Below are positions 1-9,806 of a stretch of DNA of 64,000 bases, one piece after another. The position numbers were made by a program, and so were the translations under genes. Numbering within the stretch: position 1 is the stretch's first letter; each line of letters starts with the position of its first letter. The DNA is taken from contig BPHZ01000001.1 in NCBI GenBank assembly GCA_026003835.1, positions 318,001 to 382,000 on the forward strand, in the 5' to 3' direction. The DNA is from Herpetosiphonaceae bacterium (GTDB taxonomy: Bacteria; Chloroflexota; Chloroflexia; Chloroflexales; Herpetosiphonaceae). Below the pieces are notes generated by a model, which was not told the origin of the DNA, did not search any database, and saw only the letters and a list, made by a program, of their open reading frames with translations.

Positions 1-1027
1 TGCGCTCGATGCGCTGCGCGGAGGGCGGCTCAGCCGGCTGCCGGATGTGCATGACCGCTGGCTGGGTTCCCGGCCATACCACATCAACAGGTGAGGCAAG
101 CGCGGCCTGCATAGCGCGCTCGAGCATCTGGCTGAACTCTCGGGCTGAAGTGGGCCGATCCTCCGGCCGGAGCGCCAGCGCTGCCTCGATAGCGGCGGCA
201 ATACCCGGCGGAACATCAGGCCGTCTATGGATCAGCGGTGTTAGAGGCGTGCCGGCGGCGCGATCTGTGGCCTCCTGTGGCGGGACGCCGCCAAGTAGAT
301 GATAGAGCGTTGCACCCAGGGCGTAGAGATCGCTCCGCTCATCGGTGCCCTTGTCCAGATACTGCTCCAGCGGCGAGTAGCCGCTTGTGTACGCCTTTGC
401 CGCCCGCCTTGTCGCATGGCCCGGTCGCTGAACTTTGGCGATGCCGAAGTCGATGACGATCACTTCGCCGTTTGGACTGAGCTTCAAATTGGATGGTTTG
501 ATATCCCGGTGGATGACGGGTGGCCTCTGCTGGTGGAGATAGTCCAGCACAGCGCAGATCTCCATGCCCCATTCGATCACCTGCTCTACCGGCAGCCGCC
601 CTCTGGCGCTGATCATCAGCTGGCTGAAATCCTTTCCTCGCACATATTCCATCACCAAAAACTGGCCGCGCTGGTCGACGAAGTAGTCGATGACTCGCAC
701 CAGGTTGGGGTGGCGCAGACGGGCAAGGAGCTGGGCCTCCTGAATGAACAACGTCGCAGCCTCTGAGTCGCTCTCGGTGTTCTGCTTCACGGCGACCGGA
801 ACGTTGAGCCGGCGATCGAGGGCGCCGTAGACGACGCTGAAACCGCCCTCGCCCAGTACTGCGCGAATTTCATAGCGGTCGGCAAGCAGTGTGCCTGGTG
901 CCAGGGCCTGGCGCTCCTTTTGCTGGAGTGTCTGCACACCCCCGGCTAAAGGACTGCCACAGGTTGAACAGAAGTGGGCGCCTGGTGAGCGCGGAAGGCC
1001 GCATGTGGGGCAGGTAGCTCTAGCCAT
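1..1027 (-). CDS. Ser/Thr protein kinase with N-terminal zinc ribbon (partial)
   Basis: Reads open from an ATG at 1027 to the window edge, so the C-terminus is missing (342 codons visible). Residues 6-23 carry CPTC...CSTC, a small zinc ribbon. An eukaryotic-type kinase domain follows: glycine loop GEGGFSVVYG (59-68), VAVK with K81, E97, HRDIKPSN (catalytic D175) and DFG (193-195). All catalytic residues are present, so the kinase should be active. No membrane segment is seen in the visible part; a sensor domain may lie beyond the edge. It is transcribed divergently from the hydrolase gene and has its own promoter. The family phosphorylates Ser/Thr of other proteins; the substrate here is unknown. 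Confidence 0.93.
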   Translation of the reverse strand, partial: MARATCPTCGLPRSPGAHFCSTCGSPLAGGVQTLQQKERQALAPGTLLADRYEIRAVLGEGGFSVVYGALDRRLNVPVAVKQNTESDSEAATLFIQEAQLLARLRHPNLVRVIDYFVDQRGQFLVMEYVRGKDFSQLMISARGRLPVEQVIEWGMEICAVLDYLHQQRPPVIHRDIKPSNLKLSPNGEVIVIDFGIAKVQRPGHATRRAAKAYTSGYSPLEQYLDKGTDERSDLYALGATLYHLLGGVPPQEATDRAAGTPLTPLIHRRPDVPPGIAAAIEAALALRPEDRPTSAREFSQMLERAMQAALASPVDVVWPGTQPAVMHIRQPAEPPSAQRIER

Positions 1028-1073
1028 AGTGGGAATGCTCTCTATCTATACTGTCGTCGAAGTGCTGGTTGCC

Positions 1074-1102
1074 ATTATACGTGCTCTGAAAGCCTGCTGC
1101 AA
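1074..1102 (-). promoter_or_regulatory. sigma70-type promoter for the Ser/Thr kinase
   Basis: On the minus strand TTGCAG (1097-1102) is followed after 17 bp by a perfect TATAAT (1074-1079), giving a leader of about 40 nt before the kinase ATG. It is prediction by eye. Confidence 0.6.
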
Positions 1103-1117
1103 TGGTCGGTGGAGAAT

Positions 1118-1146
1118 TTGACAAGGTGCGTCATGAGGTGTATGCT
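1118..1146 (+). promoter_or_regulatory. sigma70-type promoter for the hydrolase/fatty-acid operon
   Basis: TTGACA (1118-1123), 17-bp spacer, TATGCT (1141-1146). The hydrolase ATG lies about 60 nt past the expected start point. It lies back-to-back with the kinase promoter. Confidence 0.7.
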
Positions 1147-1213
1147 AAGAACGATTTCGGGAGAATCCTCAATTCCGCAACCCAAACGACAGCCTTTCCA
1201 CCGGAGGACAGCG

Positions 1214-2053
1214 ATGTCTTTTGCTCAGATCAACGGGATTAACCTCGCCTATGACGTTCAGGGATCGGGGCCCCCGCTGCTGCTGGTTACCGGGCTGGGG
1301 GGCTATATGGCCGGCTGGCGCGCTCAGATTCCGGCACTTGCAGCCAGGCACCAAGTCATCTTCTTCGATAATCGCGGCGCCGGGGAGAGCGATCAACCGC
1401 CCGGCCCATACACAATGACCCAGCTTGCGGCTGATGCTGTTGGCCTGCTCGACTACCTCGGGATCGAGTCTGCCCATATCTTCGGCGTCTCGATGGGTGG
1501 GATGATAGCGCAGCATATCGCGCTCGACTGGCCGGAGCGCGTCCGTGGCCTGATCCTTGGCTGCACCATGTGCTGCTTCGCTGAGTATGTCTTTGCGGAT
1601 CCCTCCGTGATGGAGTGGCTCATGCCGGGACAGCCGCGCACGCGGGAGGAGATCGTTCGATCCGGTATTTCGATCTGCTTTTCTTCCGGATTCCTCCAGT
1701 CTTACCCTGACATCGTCGACGAGTATGTCCAGATCGCCTTGCAGATGCAGCAGCGAGAGGATGCGTATCTCGGCCAGCTGACGGCGATTATGGGCCACAC
1801 TGCCTGCGCCCGGCTTGAAGCGCTCACCGCTCCTACGCTCGTTATCCACGGCACAGACGATATCCTGATCCCTGTCGCCAACGGCCGGCTGCTGGCACAG
1901 CGTGTTCCAGGCGCTCGCCTGCTTGAGATCGAAGGCGCCGGCCATCTGTTTTTTATCGAGCAGCCTGAGCTGACGAACCAGGCAGTTCTTGATTTCCTGG
2001 CCGAGATCGATCGATCCTCAGCCGATCTGCAACTCCAGACAGGAAATGCATAG
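1214..2053 (+). CDS. alpha/beta hydrolase
   Basis: A 279-residue alpha/beta-fold hydrolase. The N-terminal strand region and oxyanion-type motif GLGGY are followed by the nucleophile elbow GVSMGG, a late acid in HGTDD and a catalytic His in GAGH, so the Ser-Asp-His triad is complete. The chosen ATG has a GGAGGA Shine-Dalgarno 5 nt upstream; an upstream in-frame ATG at 1109 lies before the promoter -10 and is rejected. The next gene (SCP2-like) starts 40 bp later and beta-oxidation genes follow, suggesting an esterase or acyl-CoA/CoA-ester-related hydrolase serving lipid breakdown. The exact substrate cannot be read from sequence. Confidence 0.88.
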   Translation: MSFAQINGINLAYDVQGSGPPLLLVTGLGGYMAGWRAQIPALAARHQVIFFDNRGAGESDQPPGPYTMTQLAADAVGLLDYLGIESAHIFGVSMGGMIAQHIALDWPERVRGLILGCTMCCFAEYVFADPSVMEWLMPGQPRTREEIVRSGISICFSSGFLQSYPDIVDEYVQIALQMQQREDAYLGQLTAIMGHTACARLEALTAPTLVIHGTDDILIPVANGRLLAQRVPGARLLEIEGAGHLFFIEQPELTNQAVLDFLAEIDRSSADLQLQTGNA

Positions 2054-2093
2054 TCTTCTGGCGGACATAATCTTCTAGTGGAGGAGTACAACC

Positions 2094-2633
2094 ATGGCTA
2101 ATCTGGAGACCATTGGTGCCAAGGAGTTCTATGAGGAGTATCTCCCCCAGCGCTTTGCGGAGGCGGACGTTCAGGAAGGAGGGTACGTGCTGCTGTATCA
2201 GGTTGGAGAGGTTACCTATACCTGTCGGGTGACGGAGGACCGCCGGCTTGAGGTGATCTCGGATGGGCTTGATAGCCCGCTGATGGCAATCCAGATAAGC
2301 GAGCAGGACTGGCGCGACGCGATCACCGGCCGGGTGGCTGCCAGGAGCCTGCTTGTCGAGCCTGGCCGTATCTCCGCGCAGCGCCTCCAGAAGATCCGCG
2401 ATCTGCGCGGCAAGCTCGAGCTGGAGTTGAGCCGGTCCGATGGCGAACCCTGGCGGGTGGTGACGATCTTCAACGGCGCCGAGGCTCCCGCTGTCAAGCT
2501 GCAGATGTCCGCTGAAGACTATGCCGCAATAGAGCGTGGTGAGCTTAATAGCCAGATGGCTTTTATGAGCGGTAGGCTGAAGTTCCAGGGCGATCTGGGG
2601 TTGCTGATGAAGGTAGGCTCGCTGCTCGCGTAG
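2094..2633 (+). CDS. SCP2 sterol-binding-like domain protein
   Basis: A 179-residue soluble protein. The C-terminal third (GELNSQMAFMSGRLKFQGD, then LGLLMKVGSLL) matches the conserved end of SCP2-type lipid-binding domains, in which a hydrophobic tunnel holds acyl chains or sterols. There are no catalytic residues to look for. It starts at an ATG 6 nt after GAGGAG, lies 40 bp after a hydrolase and 13 bp before an acyl-CoA dehydrogenase, so it probably carries or presents acyl-CoA to the oxidation enzymes. The N-terminal half is less recognisable. Confidence 0.75.
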   Translation: MANLETIGAKEFYEEYLPQRFAEADVQEGGYVLLYQVGEVTYTCRVTEDRRLEVISDGLDSPLMAIQISEQDWRDAITGRVAARSLLVEPGRISAQRLQKIRDLRGKLELELSRSDGEPWRVVTIFNGAEAPAVKLQMSAEDYAAIERGELNSQMAFMSGRLKFQGDLGLLMKVGSLLA

Positions 2634-2646
2634 TTTGAGGTGCGTC

Positions 2647-3741
2647 ATGATCGCTTTTTCCCCCACAGAGGAGCAAACCCTTATAGCTGAGACGGTCAAG
2701 CGCTTTGCCCGTGAACGCATGCGCTCCGTCTTCAGGGAGGCCGAGGAATCTAGCGAGCTGCCATGGGAGGTGGTGAATAAAGGCTGGCAGCTTGGTCTGC
2801 TCTCGGCTGCTATTCCCGAAGACTACGGCGGCCTGGGCGATGCGCAGCCGACAGTGACCGGCGCTCTGGCGGCAGAGGAGTTGGGCTGGGGCGACCTGGC
2901 GCTCGCGCTGGCGATAATGGTCCCCGGTCTGGTGGCGCTGCCGATCCTGTATGCCGGCACTGAGGAGCAGAAGCGAACCTATCTGCCCCGGTTCTCAGAT
3001 GAGGGTTATCCAAAGGTCACGGCTGCGCTGATTGAGCCACGCTTCCGCTTTGATCCTGCCGCTCTGGAAACAACTGCCGTCCGTCAAGGTAATGAGTACG
3101 TCTTGAGCGGTCGCAAAGCCTATGTGCCGCTCGCCGCAGGCGCCGAGCTGTTTCTGATCTACGCTGCCGAGAAGGGTCAGACTCAGGCCTTTCTGGTTGA
3201 GCGGGGGGCGCCTGGGCTGACCGTTGGCGAGCGCGAGCGGCTGATGGGAGTGAAGGCGCTGGATACCTATGAGCTGGCCCTCGACGGCGTGCGGGTTCCT
3301 GCCTCCGCCCGTCTTGGCGGCGATGCTGGTATCGATATCAATCGTCTGCTCAACCATTCGCGGGTAGCCCTGGCGGCGCTGGCCGTCGGGCTGGCTCGCG
3401 GCGCCTACGAGTACGCGCTTGAGTATGCCAAGAATCGGGTTGCGTTCGGCGAGCCTATCGCCCAGCGCCAATCGATCGCATTTATGCTGGCCGAAATGGC
3501 TATTGAGATTGAGGGCGTGCGCCTGTCGACGTGGGAGGCGGCCTGGCGATTGGACCAGGGTGAGGAGGCAACCCGGGAGTGTGTGCTGGCGAGGCAAAAC
3601 GCCAATGCGATGGCGCTGATGGTCGCCGACCGCGCCGTTCAGATCCTCGGCGGCCATGGCTATATCCGCGAGTACCCGGTTGAGCTGTGGCTGCGCAACG
3701 CCCGTGGCTTCGCTACGTTCGATGGGTTGGCGATGATTTAG
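2647..3741 (+). CDS. acyl-CoA dehydrogenase family protein
   Basis: A 364-residue FAD-dependent acyl-CoA dehydrogenase (N-terminal helical, central beta, C-terminal helical domains). Family marks are VGLARGAYEYALEYAKNRVAFGEPIAQRQ and the near-terminal ILGGHGYIREYPVELWLRNAR (in two parts). The ATG at 2647 has GAGG 6 nt upstream; a TTG at 2635 is too close to the previous stop to be likely. The C-terminus is short: the usual catalytic FEGT-type stretch reads FATFDGLAMI and then stops, so Asp stands where Glu is common. It probably oxidises acyl-CoA to enoyl-CoA with an electron-transfer flavoprotein, or partners with the second dehydrogenase next door. Confidence 0.9.
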   Translation: MIAFSPTEEQTLIAETVKRFARERMRSVFREAEESSELPWEVVNKGWQLGLLSAAIPEDYGGLGDAQPTVTGALAAEELGWGDLALALAIMVPGLVALPILYAGTEEQKRTYLPRFSDEGYPKVTAALIEPRFRFDPAALETTAVRQGNEYVLSGRKAYVPLAAGAELFLIYAAEKGQTQAFLVERGAPGLTVGERERLMGVKALDTYELALDGVRVPASARLGGDAGIDINRLLNHSRVALAALAVGLARGAYEYALEYAKNRVAFGEPIAQRQSIAFMLAEMAIEIEGVRLSTWEAAWRLDQGEEATRECVLARQNANAMALMVADRAVQILGGHGYIREYPVELWLRNARGFATFDGLAMI

Positions 3742-3793
3742 TCTCAAGCTTCAAGTGCAACCTTGAAACGTGAGGCTCTTACCGGAGGGAACC

Positions 3794-5041
3794 ATGCCCA
3801 TTGAGTTTAAAACCCCTGGCGCGATCCAGCAGGTCGTGTCGATGGCGCAGATGGTTGCCGAGCAGGTGATGCGCCCCAAGGCGGCCTACTACGATGAGCA
3901 CGAGCACGAGATCCCCTGGGAATATATCAATATGATGTGGCCGATCGTCAGCCAGTCGCCGCTGCTTGGCGCCGACGACTCGCGCAACGGTCATGGCGAG
4001 GCCGAGCGCAAGCGCTCGCCGATTACCAATGTGCGGCTGATCCATATCGTTGAGATGCTCTCCTGGGGCGATGCCGGCCAGTATCTCTGTACGCCCGGCG
4101 GTAACCTGGGCGCCGCTGCTATCGCCGCCGTCGGCACACCCGAGCAGAAGCGTCGCTTTCTGTCGCGCTTCCAGGGAGAGAAACCCGCCTGGGGGGCGAT
4201 GGCGATGACCGAACCTCAGGCCGGCTCCGATACCTCTGCTATCAAAACGACTGCCGTACGCGATGGCGACTTCTGGGTGCTCAACGGCGAAAAGATTTTC
4301 TGCACCGGCGGGCGCCTGGCCCTTGAGGAGTCCAATGGCCTGGTGGTTGTGTGGGCGACGGTTGATCCCAAGGCGGGCCGCGCTGGGATGAAGCCCTTCG
4401 TCGTCGAAGCGGGTACGCCGGGTGTAACCGTGACGAAGCTGGAGCCGAAGCTGGGCATCCGTGCCAGCGATACGGCCTCAATTCTCCTGCAGGACGCGCG
4501 TATTCCGTTCGATCACATCCTCGGCAGCCCTGAGGTAATTAGCGATACCGGCGGCGAGAAGGGCTTTAAGGGGGCGATGAAAACCTTCGATGCTACCAGA
4601 CCTATCGTCGCCGCCTCTGCCCTCGGCATTGCTCGCGCGACCATCGAGTACGTCAAGCATCTGCTGAACCAGGAGGGGATCACGATCCGCTATGGCGCGC
4701 CGCTCCATCAGCTCAGCGCCGTTGAGCTTGAGGTGATGGATATGGAGGCCCAGCACCGCGCTGCCTGGCTGCTGACTCAAAAGGCGGCCTGGATGATGGA
4801 TATGGGGCTGAACAATAACCTCGAAGCGTCGATGTGCAAGGTCAAGGCGGGCGATGCTGTGACACGCATTACGCAAAAAGCTGTTGAGATCCTGGGGCCG
4901 CTGGGCTATTCGCGGGCTCATCCGGTTGAGAAGTGGATGCGCGATGCCAAGATCAACGACATCTTCGAGGGGACCGGGCAGATCAACCGGCTGATTGTGG
5001 CTCGTCGTATTCTGGGCTATACCAGCAGAGAGCTGAAGTAG
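3794..5041 (+). CDS. acyl-CoA dehydrogenase family protein
   Basis: A 415-residue acyl-CoA dehydrogenase with all domains. The FAD/substrate loop AMTEPQAGSDTSAIKT is intact, and the C-terminal KINDIFEGTGQINRLIVARR contains the expected catalytic-type Glu in FEGT. The ATG at 3794 follows GGAGGG at good spacing. It lies 52 bp after the first dehydrogenase. Two adjacent, divergent ACADs may form a hetero-complex or handle different chain lengths; that is inference. It ends just before a strong hairpin shared with the converging small gene. Confidence 0.93.
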   Translation: MPIEFKTPGAIQQVVSMAQMVAEQVMRPKAAYYDEHEHEIPWEYINMMWPIVSQSPLLGADDSRNGHGEAERKRSPITNVRLIHIVEMLSWGDAGQYLCTPGGNLGAAAIAAVGTPEQKRRFLSRFQGEKPAWGAMAMTEPQAGSDTSAIKTTAVRDGDFWVLNGEKIFCTGGRLALEESNGLVVVWATVDPKAGRAGMKPFVVEAGTPGVTVTKLEPKLGIRASDTASILLQDARIPFDHILGSPEVISDTGGEKGFKGAMKTFDATRPIVAASALGIARATIEYVKHLLNQEGITIRYGAPLHQLSAVELEVMDMEAQHRAAWLLTQKAAWMMDMGLNNNLEASMCKVKAGDAVTRITQKAVEILGPLGYSRAHPVEKWMRDAKINDIFEGTGQINRLIVARRILGYTSRELK

Positions 5042-5044
5042 AAA

Positions 5045-5084
5045 CGTCGAGTTTCGGGTCTTCTATCCGACCCGAAACTCGACG
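5045..5084. terminator. bidirectional hairpin between converging genes
   Basis: A perfect 16-bp inverted repeat (arms 5045-5060 and 5069-5084, left arm CGTCGAGTTTCGGGTC) with an 8-nt loop lies between the stop of the acyl-CoA dehydrogenase and the stop of the minus-strand small gene. There is no T-run on either side. Confidence 0.7.
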
Positions 5085-5092
5085 CTTGAAAC

Positions 5093-5395
5093 TCAAGCTA
5101 CTCCAAGCAGTGCCTTGAGTGTCTCGAGATCAACCTCGCGCAGGTAGAAGCGGCGTCCCGCCGGCGTTACAATGATGACATGCTCGAGACTGGTTTTCTC
5201 GCGGCGCTTGCGCTGATACCAGCGCCACAGCAGCTCGACGGCTTTGGCGCCGCCGGAGACAACGGCGATGAGTGTGCCGATATCTTTGGGCTGGATGCGC
5301 GACGGTTCGACCCGACCCTCTCCTACCAGCGCCGCCGCCAGGTCTGCCTGAAGCGCCGGGTCTTCGCGGGGAAGGACGATCTCGAAAATAGCCAT
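5093..5395 (-). CDS. small hypothetical protein (possible EACC1-like)
   Basis: A 100-residue protein starting at an ATG with GGAGG upstream. It has a short N-terminal strand region, a central VVSGGAKAVELLWRW helix that could be a single amphipathic or membrane helix, a basic run RKRREK, and a C-terminal beta section VIIVTPAGRRFYLREVD. This order (glycine-rich turn, helix, then a hairpin with a G-R-x-x-x-L pattern) resembles the effector-associated constant component EACC1 seen beside caspase-like and other effectors in bacteria, but the match is from memory and weak. No effector gene adjoins it; it converges with the beta-oxidation genes. Confidence 0.6.
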   Translation of the reverse strand: MAIFEIVLPREDPALQADLAAALVGEGRVEPSRIQPKDIGTLIAVVSGGAKAVELLWRWYQRKRREKTSLEHVIIVTPAGRRFYLREVDLETLKALLGVA

Positions 5396-5509
5396 ATGAT
5401 GATGCCTCCCAGTATCTTGGCTCCAACGAGTAGATGAGGTCTATTGTAGCACGCAAACGAGGCTCCTTGGACGTTCAAACATCAAATACATGATGGATAG
5501 GAGGTTGCC

Positions 5510-7927
5510 GTGCCCTATTCGATGAAGCGTGTGGCAGTGATTGGCTCCGGTACGATGGGTGGCGCCATTGCGGCGCATGTCGCCAATGCCGGAATTCCCG
5601 TCTACCTGCTCGATATTGCTCCTGACAGGCTGACTCCTGAGGAGCAGCAGAAGGGGCTGACTTTAGAGTCTCCGGCAGTGCGTAATCGAATTGTGCGACA
5701 GGGCTGGGAGCGTGTGCTGAAGGCCAAGCCGCCGGCGCTCTTCTCCTCGCGGTGCGCAGAGCTGGTTACGCTCGGTAATTTGGAGGATAACTTCGGCTGG
5801 CTGGCTGAGGCCGATTGGATCGTCGAGGCGGTTGTGGAGAATCTGGAGATCAAGCAGCGCTTGATGGCGCGCATCGACGAGGTGCGCCGTCCCGACGCCA
5901 TTGTGACGACCAATACCTCCGGCATCCCCATCCACCAGATTGCAGAGAATCGCTCGGAGAGCTTCCGCCGCCACTTCTTCGGCACACACTTTTTCAACCC
6001 GCCGCGCTATATGCGGCTGCTCGAAATCATTCCCACATCCGATACTGATCTCCAGATCCTGGCGTTCTTCCGCGATTTTGCCGAGCGTATGCTGGGCAAG
6101 GGTGTGGTGCTGGCAAAGGATCGCCCGAACTTCATCGCCAACAGGCTCGGCACCTTTGCGGCGCTCTGGACGATCAAGCAGGCGATGGAGCATGACTATA
6201 CGGTTGAAGAGGTCGATGCGCTGACCGGGACGGTGTTGGGCCGCCCGAAGAGCGCCACCTTCCGCCTGCTCGATATGGTCGGCGTCGATATCATGGGCTA
6301 TGTCGCCAAGAACCTCTATCCCGCCGTGCCCGATGACGAGCAGCGCGAGGTACTGCAAGTACCTGCGCCGATTGCCGCACTGATGGAGCGCGGCTGGCTG
6401 GGCGATAAGAGCGGCCAGGGTTTTTACAAGAAGGTTCAAGGGGAGGGCGGCCAGCGTGAGTTCTGGGCGCTCGACCTTAAGACGCTGGAGCATCGCCCGC
6501 CGCAGAAGGCGGATCTCCCCATGCTCAAGCAGGCTAAGAAGATCGACGACCTCGGCGAGCGCCTGCGTTTCCTGATGTCGCAGCGTGATGATCGAGCCGG
6601 TCGCTTTGTCGAGGCCATCCTATTGCCCACGCTGGCCTACACCGCGCGGCGCATCCCTGAGATCTCCGATAGCCTGGTCGACGTAGACAACGCGATGAAG
6701 TGGGGCTTCAACCACGAGCAGGGGCCGTTTGAGACCTGGGACGCTATTGGCGTGCCGGAGTCGCTGGAGCGGATGAAGGAGCTGGGTATCGCCGTCGCGC
6801 CCTGGGTTGAGAAGATGCTGGAGTGCGGCTATACCTCGTTCTACCGCCGCGAAGGTGCGCGGCGCCTGGTCTACAGCCCGGTCCAGGGTGGCTACGAGCC
6901 TATCCCCGAACGGCAGGGCGTCATCGAGCTGAACGAGCGGCGCCGGCTTGGCTCTGAGATCGCTCGCAACGACAGCGCCAGCCTGATCGATTTAGGCGAT
7001 GGGGTGTTGTGCCTCGAGTTCCACTCGAAGATGAACACCCTTGACCTGGAGATTATCGACATGGCGCGGCGCGCGCTGGAAGAGCTGGAGAAGGATCGCT
7101 GGGTTGGTCTGGTGATCGGCAACCAGGGTTCGGATTTCAGCGTCGGCGCGAATGCATTTTTGTTCCTGATGGCGGTGCAGTCCGGCCAGCTCAATCTGCT
7201 CGAACAACAATCCCAGACGATGCACTCGCTCCTCCAGGCCATACGTTTCAGCCCCAAGCCGGTGGTTACGGCGCCCTTTGGGCGTACACTGGGCGGCGGT
7301 GTTGAGGTTGTTCTGCATGGCTCGCGCATCTGCGCTGCGGCGGAAACCTATATGGGTCTGGTCGAGGTTGGCCTTGGCATTATCCCAGGCGCTGGCGGAT
7401 GCAAGGAAATGGTGCGCCGCGTCCTCTCGCCGGCCATGCAGGTGCCGAATACTGATCCGCTGCCCCACCTGCAGCGCATCTTTGAAACCCTCGGTATGGC
7501 CAAGGTTGCCGGCAGCGCTGAGGAGGCGCGCGAGCTGGGCTTCCTGAGCGAGGCCGACCGTATCGAGATGAACAGCGATCGCTTGATTGGCTCGGCGAAG
7601 CAGTTTGTTCTCGATCTGGTTGATGCCGGCTACAAGCCGCCGGTGCGCGGCAAGAATTGCTACGCTGTCGGTCGCGAGGGCTTTGCTGCGCTGGAGGTTG
7701 GTATCTACCTGCTGAAGCAGGGTGGCTATATCAGCGAGTATGATGCCCATGTCGGCAAGAAGCTGGCCTATGTGCTCTCCGGCGGCGACCTGAGCAGCCC
7801 GCAGTGGGTCAGCGAGGAGTACTTCCTTGAGCTGGAGCGTGAAACGTTCCTCTCGCTTCTCGGTGAGCAGAAGACTATCGAGCGGATTACGTATATGCTG
7901 CAGCATGGCAAGCCGCTGCGCAACTAG
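5510..7927 (+). CDS. fadN: 3-hydroxyacyl-CoA dehydrogenase/enoyl-CoA hydratase fusion, FadN-like
   Basis: An 805-residue bifunctional beta-oxidation enzyme. The N-terminal NAD-binding Rossmann fold begins with VIGSGTMGG (11-18), followed by VTTNTSGIPIHQIA and HFFGTHFFNPP of the hydroxyacyl-CoA dehydrogenase active site. The C-terminal third (from about residue 490) is crotonase-like, with FGRTLGGGVEV and GLVEVGLGIIPGAGG. This order is that of FadN (YusL) and is the reverse of FadB. The GTG at 5510 sits 6 nt after AGGAGG and is preferred to the ATG four codons later. It lies upstream of a thiolase, so hydration, oxidation and thiolysis are encoded together. Confidence 0.93.
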   Translation: MPYSMKRVAVIGSGTMGGAIAAHVANAGIPVYLLDIAPDRLTPEEQQKGLTLESPAVRNRIVRQGWERVLKAKPPALFSSRCAELVTLGNLEDNFGWLAEADWIVEAVVENLEIKQRLMARIDEVRRPDAIVTTNTSGIPIHQIAENRSESFRRHFFGTHFFNPPRYMRLLEIIPTSDTDLQILAFFRDFAERMLGKGVVLAKDRPNFIANRLGTFAALWTIKQAMEHDYTVEEVDALTGTVLGRPKSATFRLLDMVGVDIMGYVAKNLYPAVPDDEQREVLQVPAPIAALMERGWLGDKSGQGFYKKVQGEGGQREFWALDLKTLEHRPPQKADLPMLKQAKKIDDLGERLRFLMSQRDDRAGRFVEAILLPTLAYTARRIPEISDSLVDVDNAMKWGFNHEQGPFETWDAIGVPESLERMKELGIAVAPWVEKMLECGYTSFYRREGARRLVYSPVQGGYEPIPERQGVIELNERRRLGSEIARNDSASLIDLGDGVLCLEFHSKMNTLDLEIIDMARRALEELEKDRWVGLVIGNQGSDFSVGANAFLFLMAVQSGQLNLLEQQSQTMHSLLQAIRFSPKPVVTAPFGRTLGGGVEVVLHGSRICAAAETYMGLVEVGLGIIPGAGGCKEMVRRVLSPAMQVPNTDPLPHLQRIFETLGMAKVAGSAEEARELGFLSEADRIEMNSDRLIGSAKQFVLDLVDAGYKPPVRGKNCYAVGREGFAALEVGIYLLKQGGYISEYDAHVGKKLAYVLSGGDLSSPQWVSEEYFLELERETFLSLLGEQKTIERITYMLQHGKPLRN

Positions 7928-7939
7928 CGGAGAGCTGCC

Positions 7940-7980
7940 AGCCGTCTCGCAGCAAGCAGTAAGCTTTCCGCGAGACGGCT
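7940..7980 (+). terminator. hairpin between fadN-like gene and thiolase
   Basis: Arms AGCCGTCTCGC (7940-7950) and its exact complement (7970-7980) with a 19-nt loop. There is no T-run, so it may attenuate or stabilise mRNA inside the operon rather than end it. Confidence 0.5.
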
Positions 7981-8038
7981 CAAACATATGCTGTATCTTG
8001 GACTAAGAAAGAACGAACAGCCTGAAAAGGAGAACCCC

Positions 8039-9220
<1,182 letters not shown>

Positions 9221-9260
9221 GCCGGCTCGGCGCTCTGTGGAGATCGGCTGCCGAGTCTAC

Positions 9261-9430
9261 AGTAATGGGGAGGCTCGGAGGGGCTCCGCCCCTTCGTCCC
9301 CCCCTTCAATACCAGCGAGGAGATAGACCTTACCTTCCTTCGAATCCCCAGCAATGGGGAGGCTCGGAGGGGCTCCGCCCCTCTGGTTCCCCCTTCAATA
9401 CCAGTGAGGAGATAGTCCTTACCTTCCTTC
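9261..9430. repeat. two tandem 81-bp repeats with GC-rich palindrome
   Basis: Copies 9261-9341 and 9350-9430 are about 90% identical and spaced 89 bp apart. Each holds GGAGGGGCTCCGCCCCT and then a shared CTTCAATACCAG...TACCTTCCTTC tail. It lies between the convergent thiolase and response-regulator genes and belongs to the dispersed palindrome family seen elsewhere in the window. Confidence 0.85.
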
Positions 9431-9806
9431 ATCGTGAAGCCTCTGTGGGGAGGAGGGCCTGAATTTTTTCGATCAGCCTGGCGAGGTCGACCGGTTTTGT
9501 ATCATAATCATCACAGCCGGCCTCCAGGCACTTCTCTCGATCACCGGCCATTGCATGAGCTGTCAGCGCAATAATGGGAATGCTGCTTGTCTCTGGCACT
9601 CCCTTGATTCGCCGTGTGGCCTCCCAGCCATCGATTACCGGTAGACTCATATCCATCAAAATAAGATCGGGCCGTTCTGATTGTGCCATATGGACGCCCT
9701 GCTCGCCATCGATCGCGATAAGCACCTCGTAACCTCTGCGCTGGAGGCGCCGTGACAGGACATCGCGATTCATCTCATTGTCCTCGACGAGTAGAATTCT
9801 AGCCAT
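9429..9806 (-). CDS. single-domain response regulator
   Basis: A 125-residue receiver domain with no output domain. The acidic pair is in LLVEDNEMNRD, the phospho-acceptor Asp in LILMDMSLPVIDGWEA, Thr in ALTAHA, and Lys in DTKPVD. The chosen ATG overlaps the end of the histidine kinase gene by 8 bp, so the two are translationally coupled. It probably shuttles phosphate from the hybrid kinase, CheY- or Spo0F-style. Its 3' end runs to the start of the tandem palindromic repeat. Confidence 0.92.
   Translation of the reverse strand: MARILLVEDNEMNRDVLSRRLQRRGYEVLIAIDGEQGVHMAQSERPDLILMDMSLPVIDGWEATRRIKGVPETSSIPIIALTAHAMAGDREKCLEAGCDDYDTKPVDLARLIEKIQALLPTEASR

Noticed and set aside
299..766. Plus-strand open frames over the first kilobase
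   Set aside because: They are the reverse of the kinase, whose HRD, DFG and VAVK motifs are all on the minus strand.
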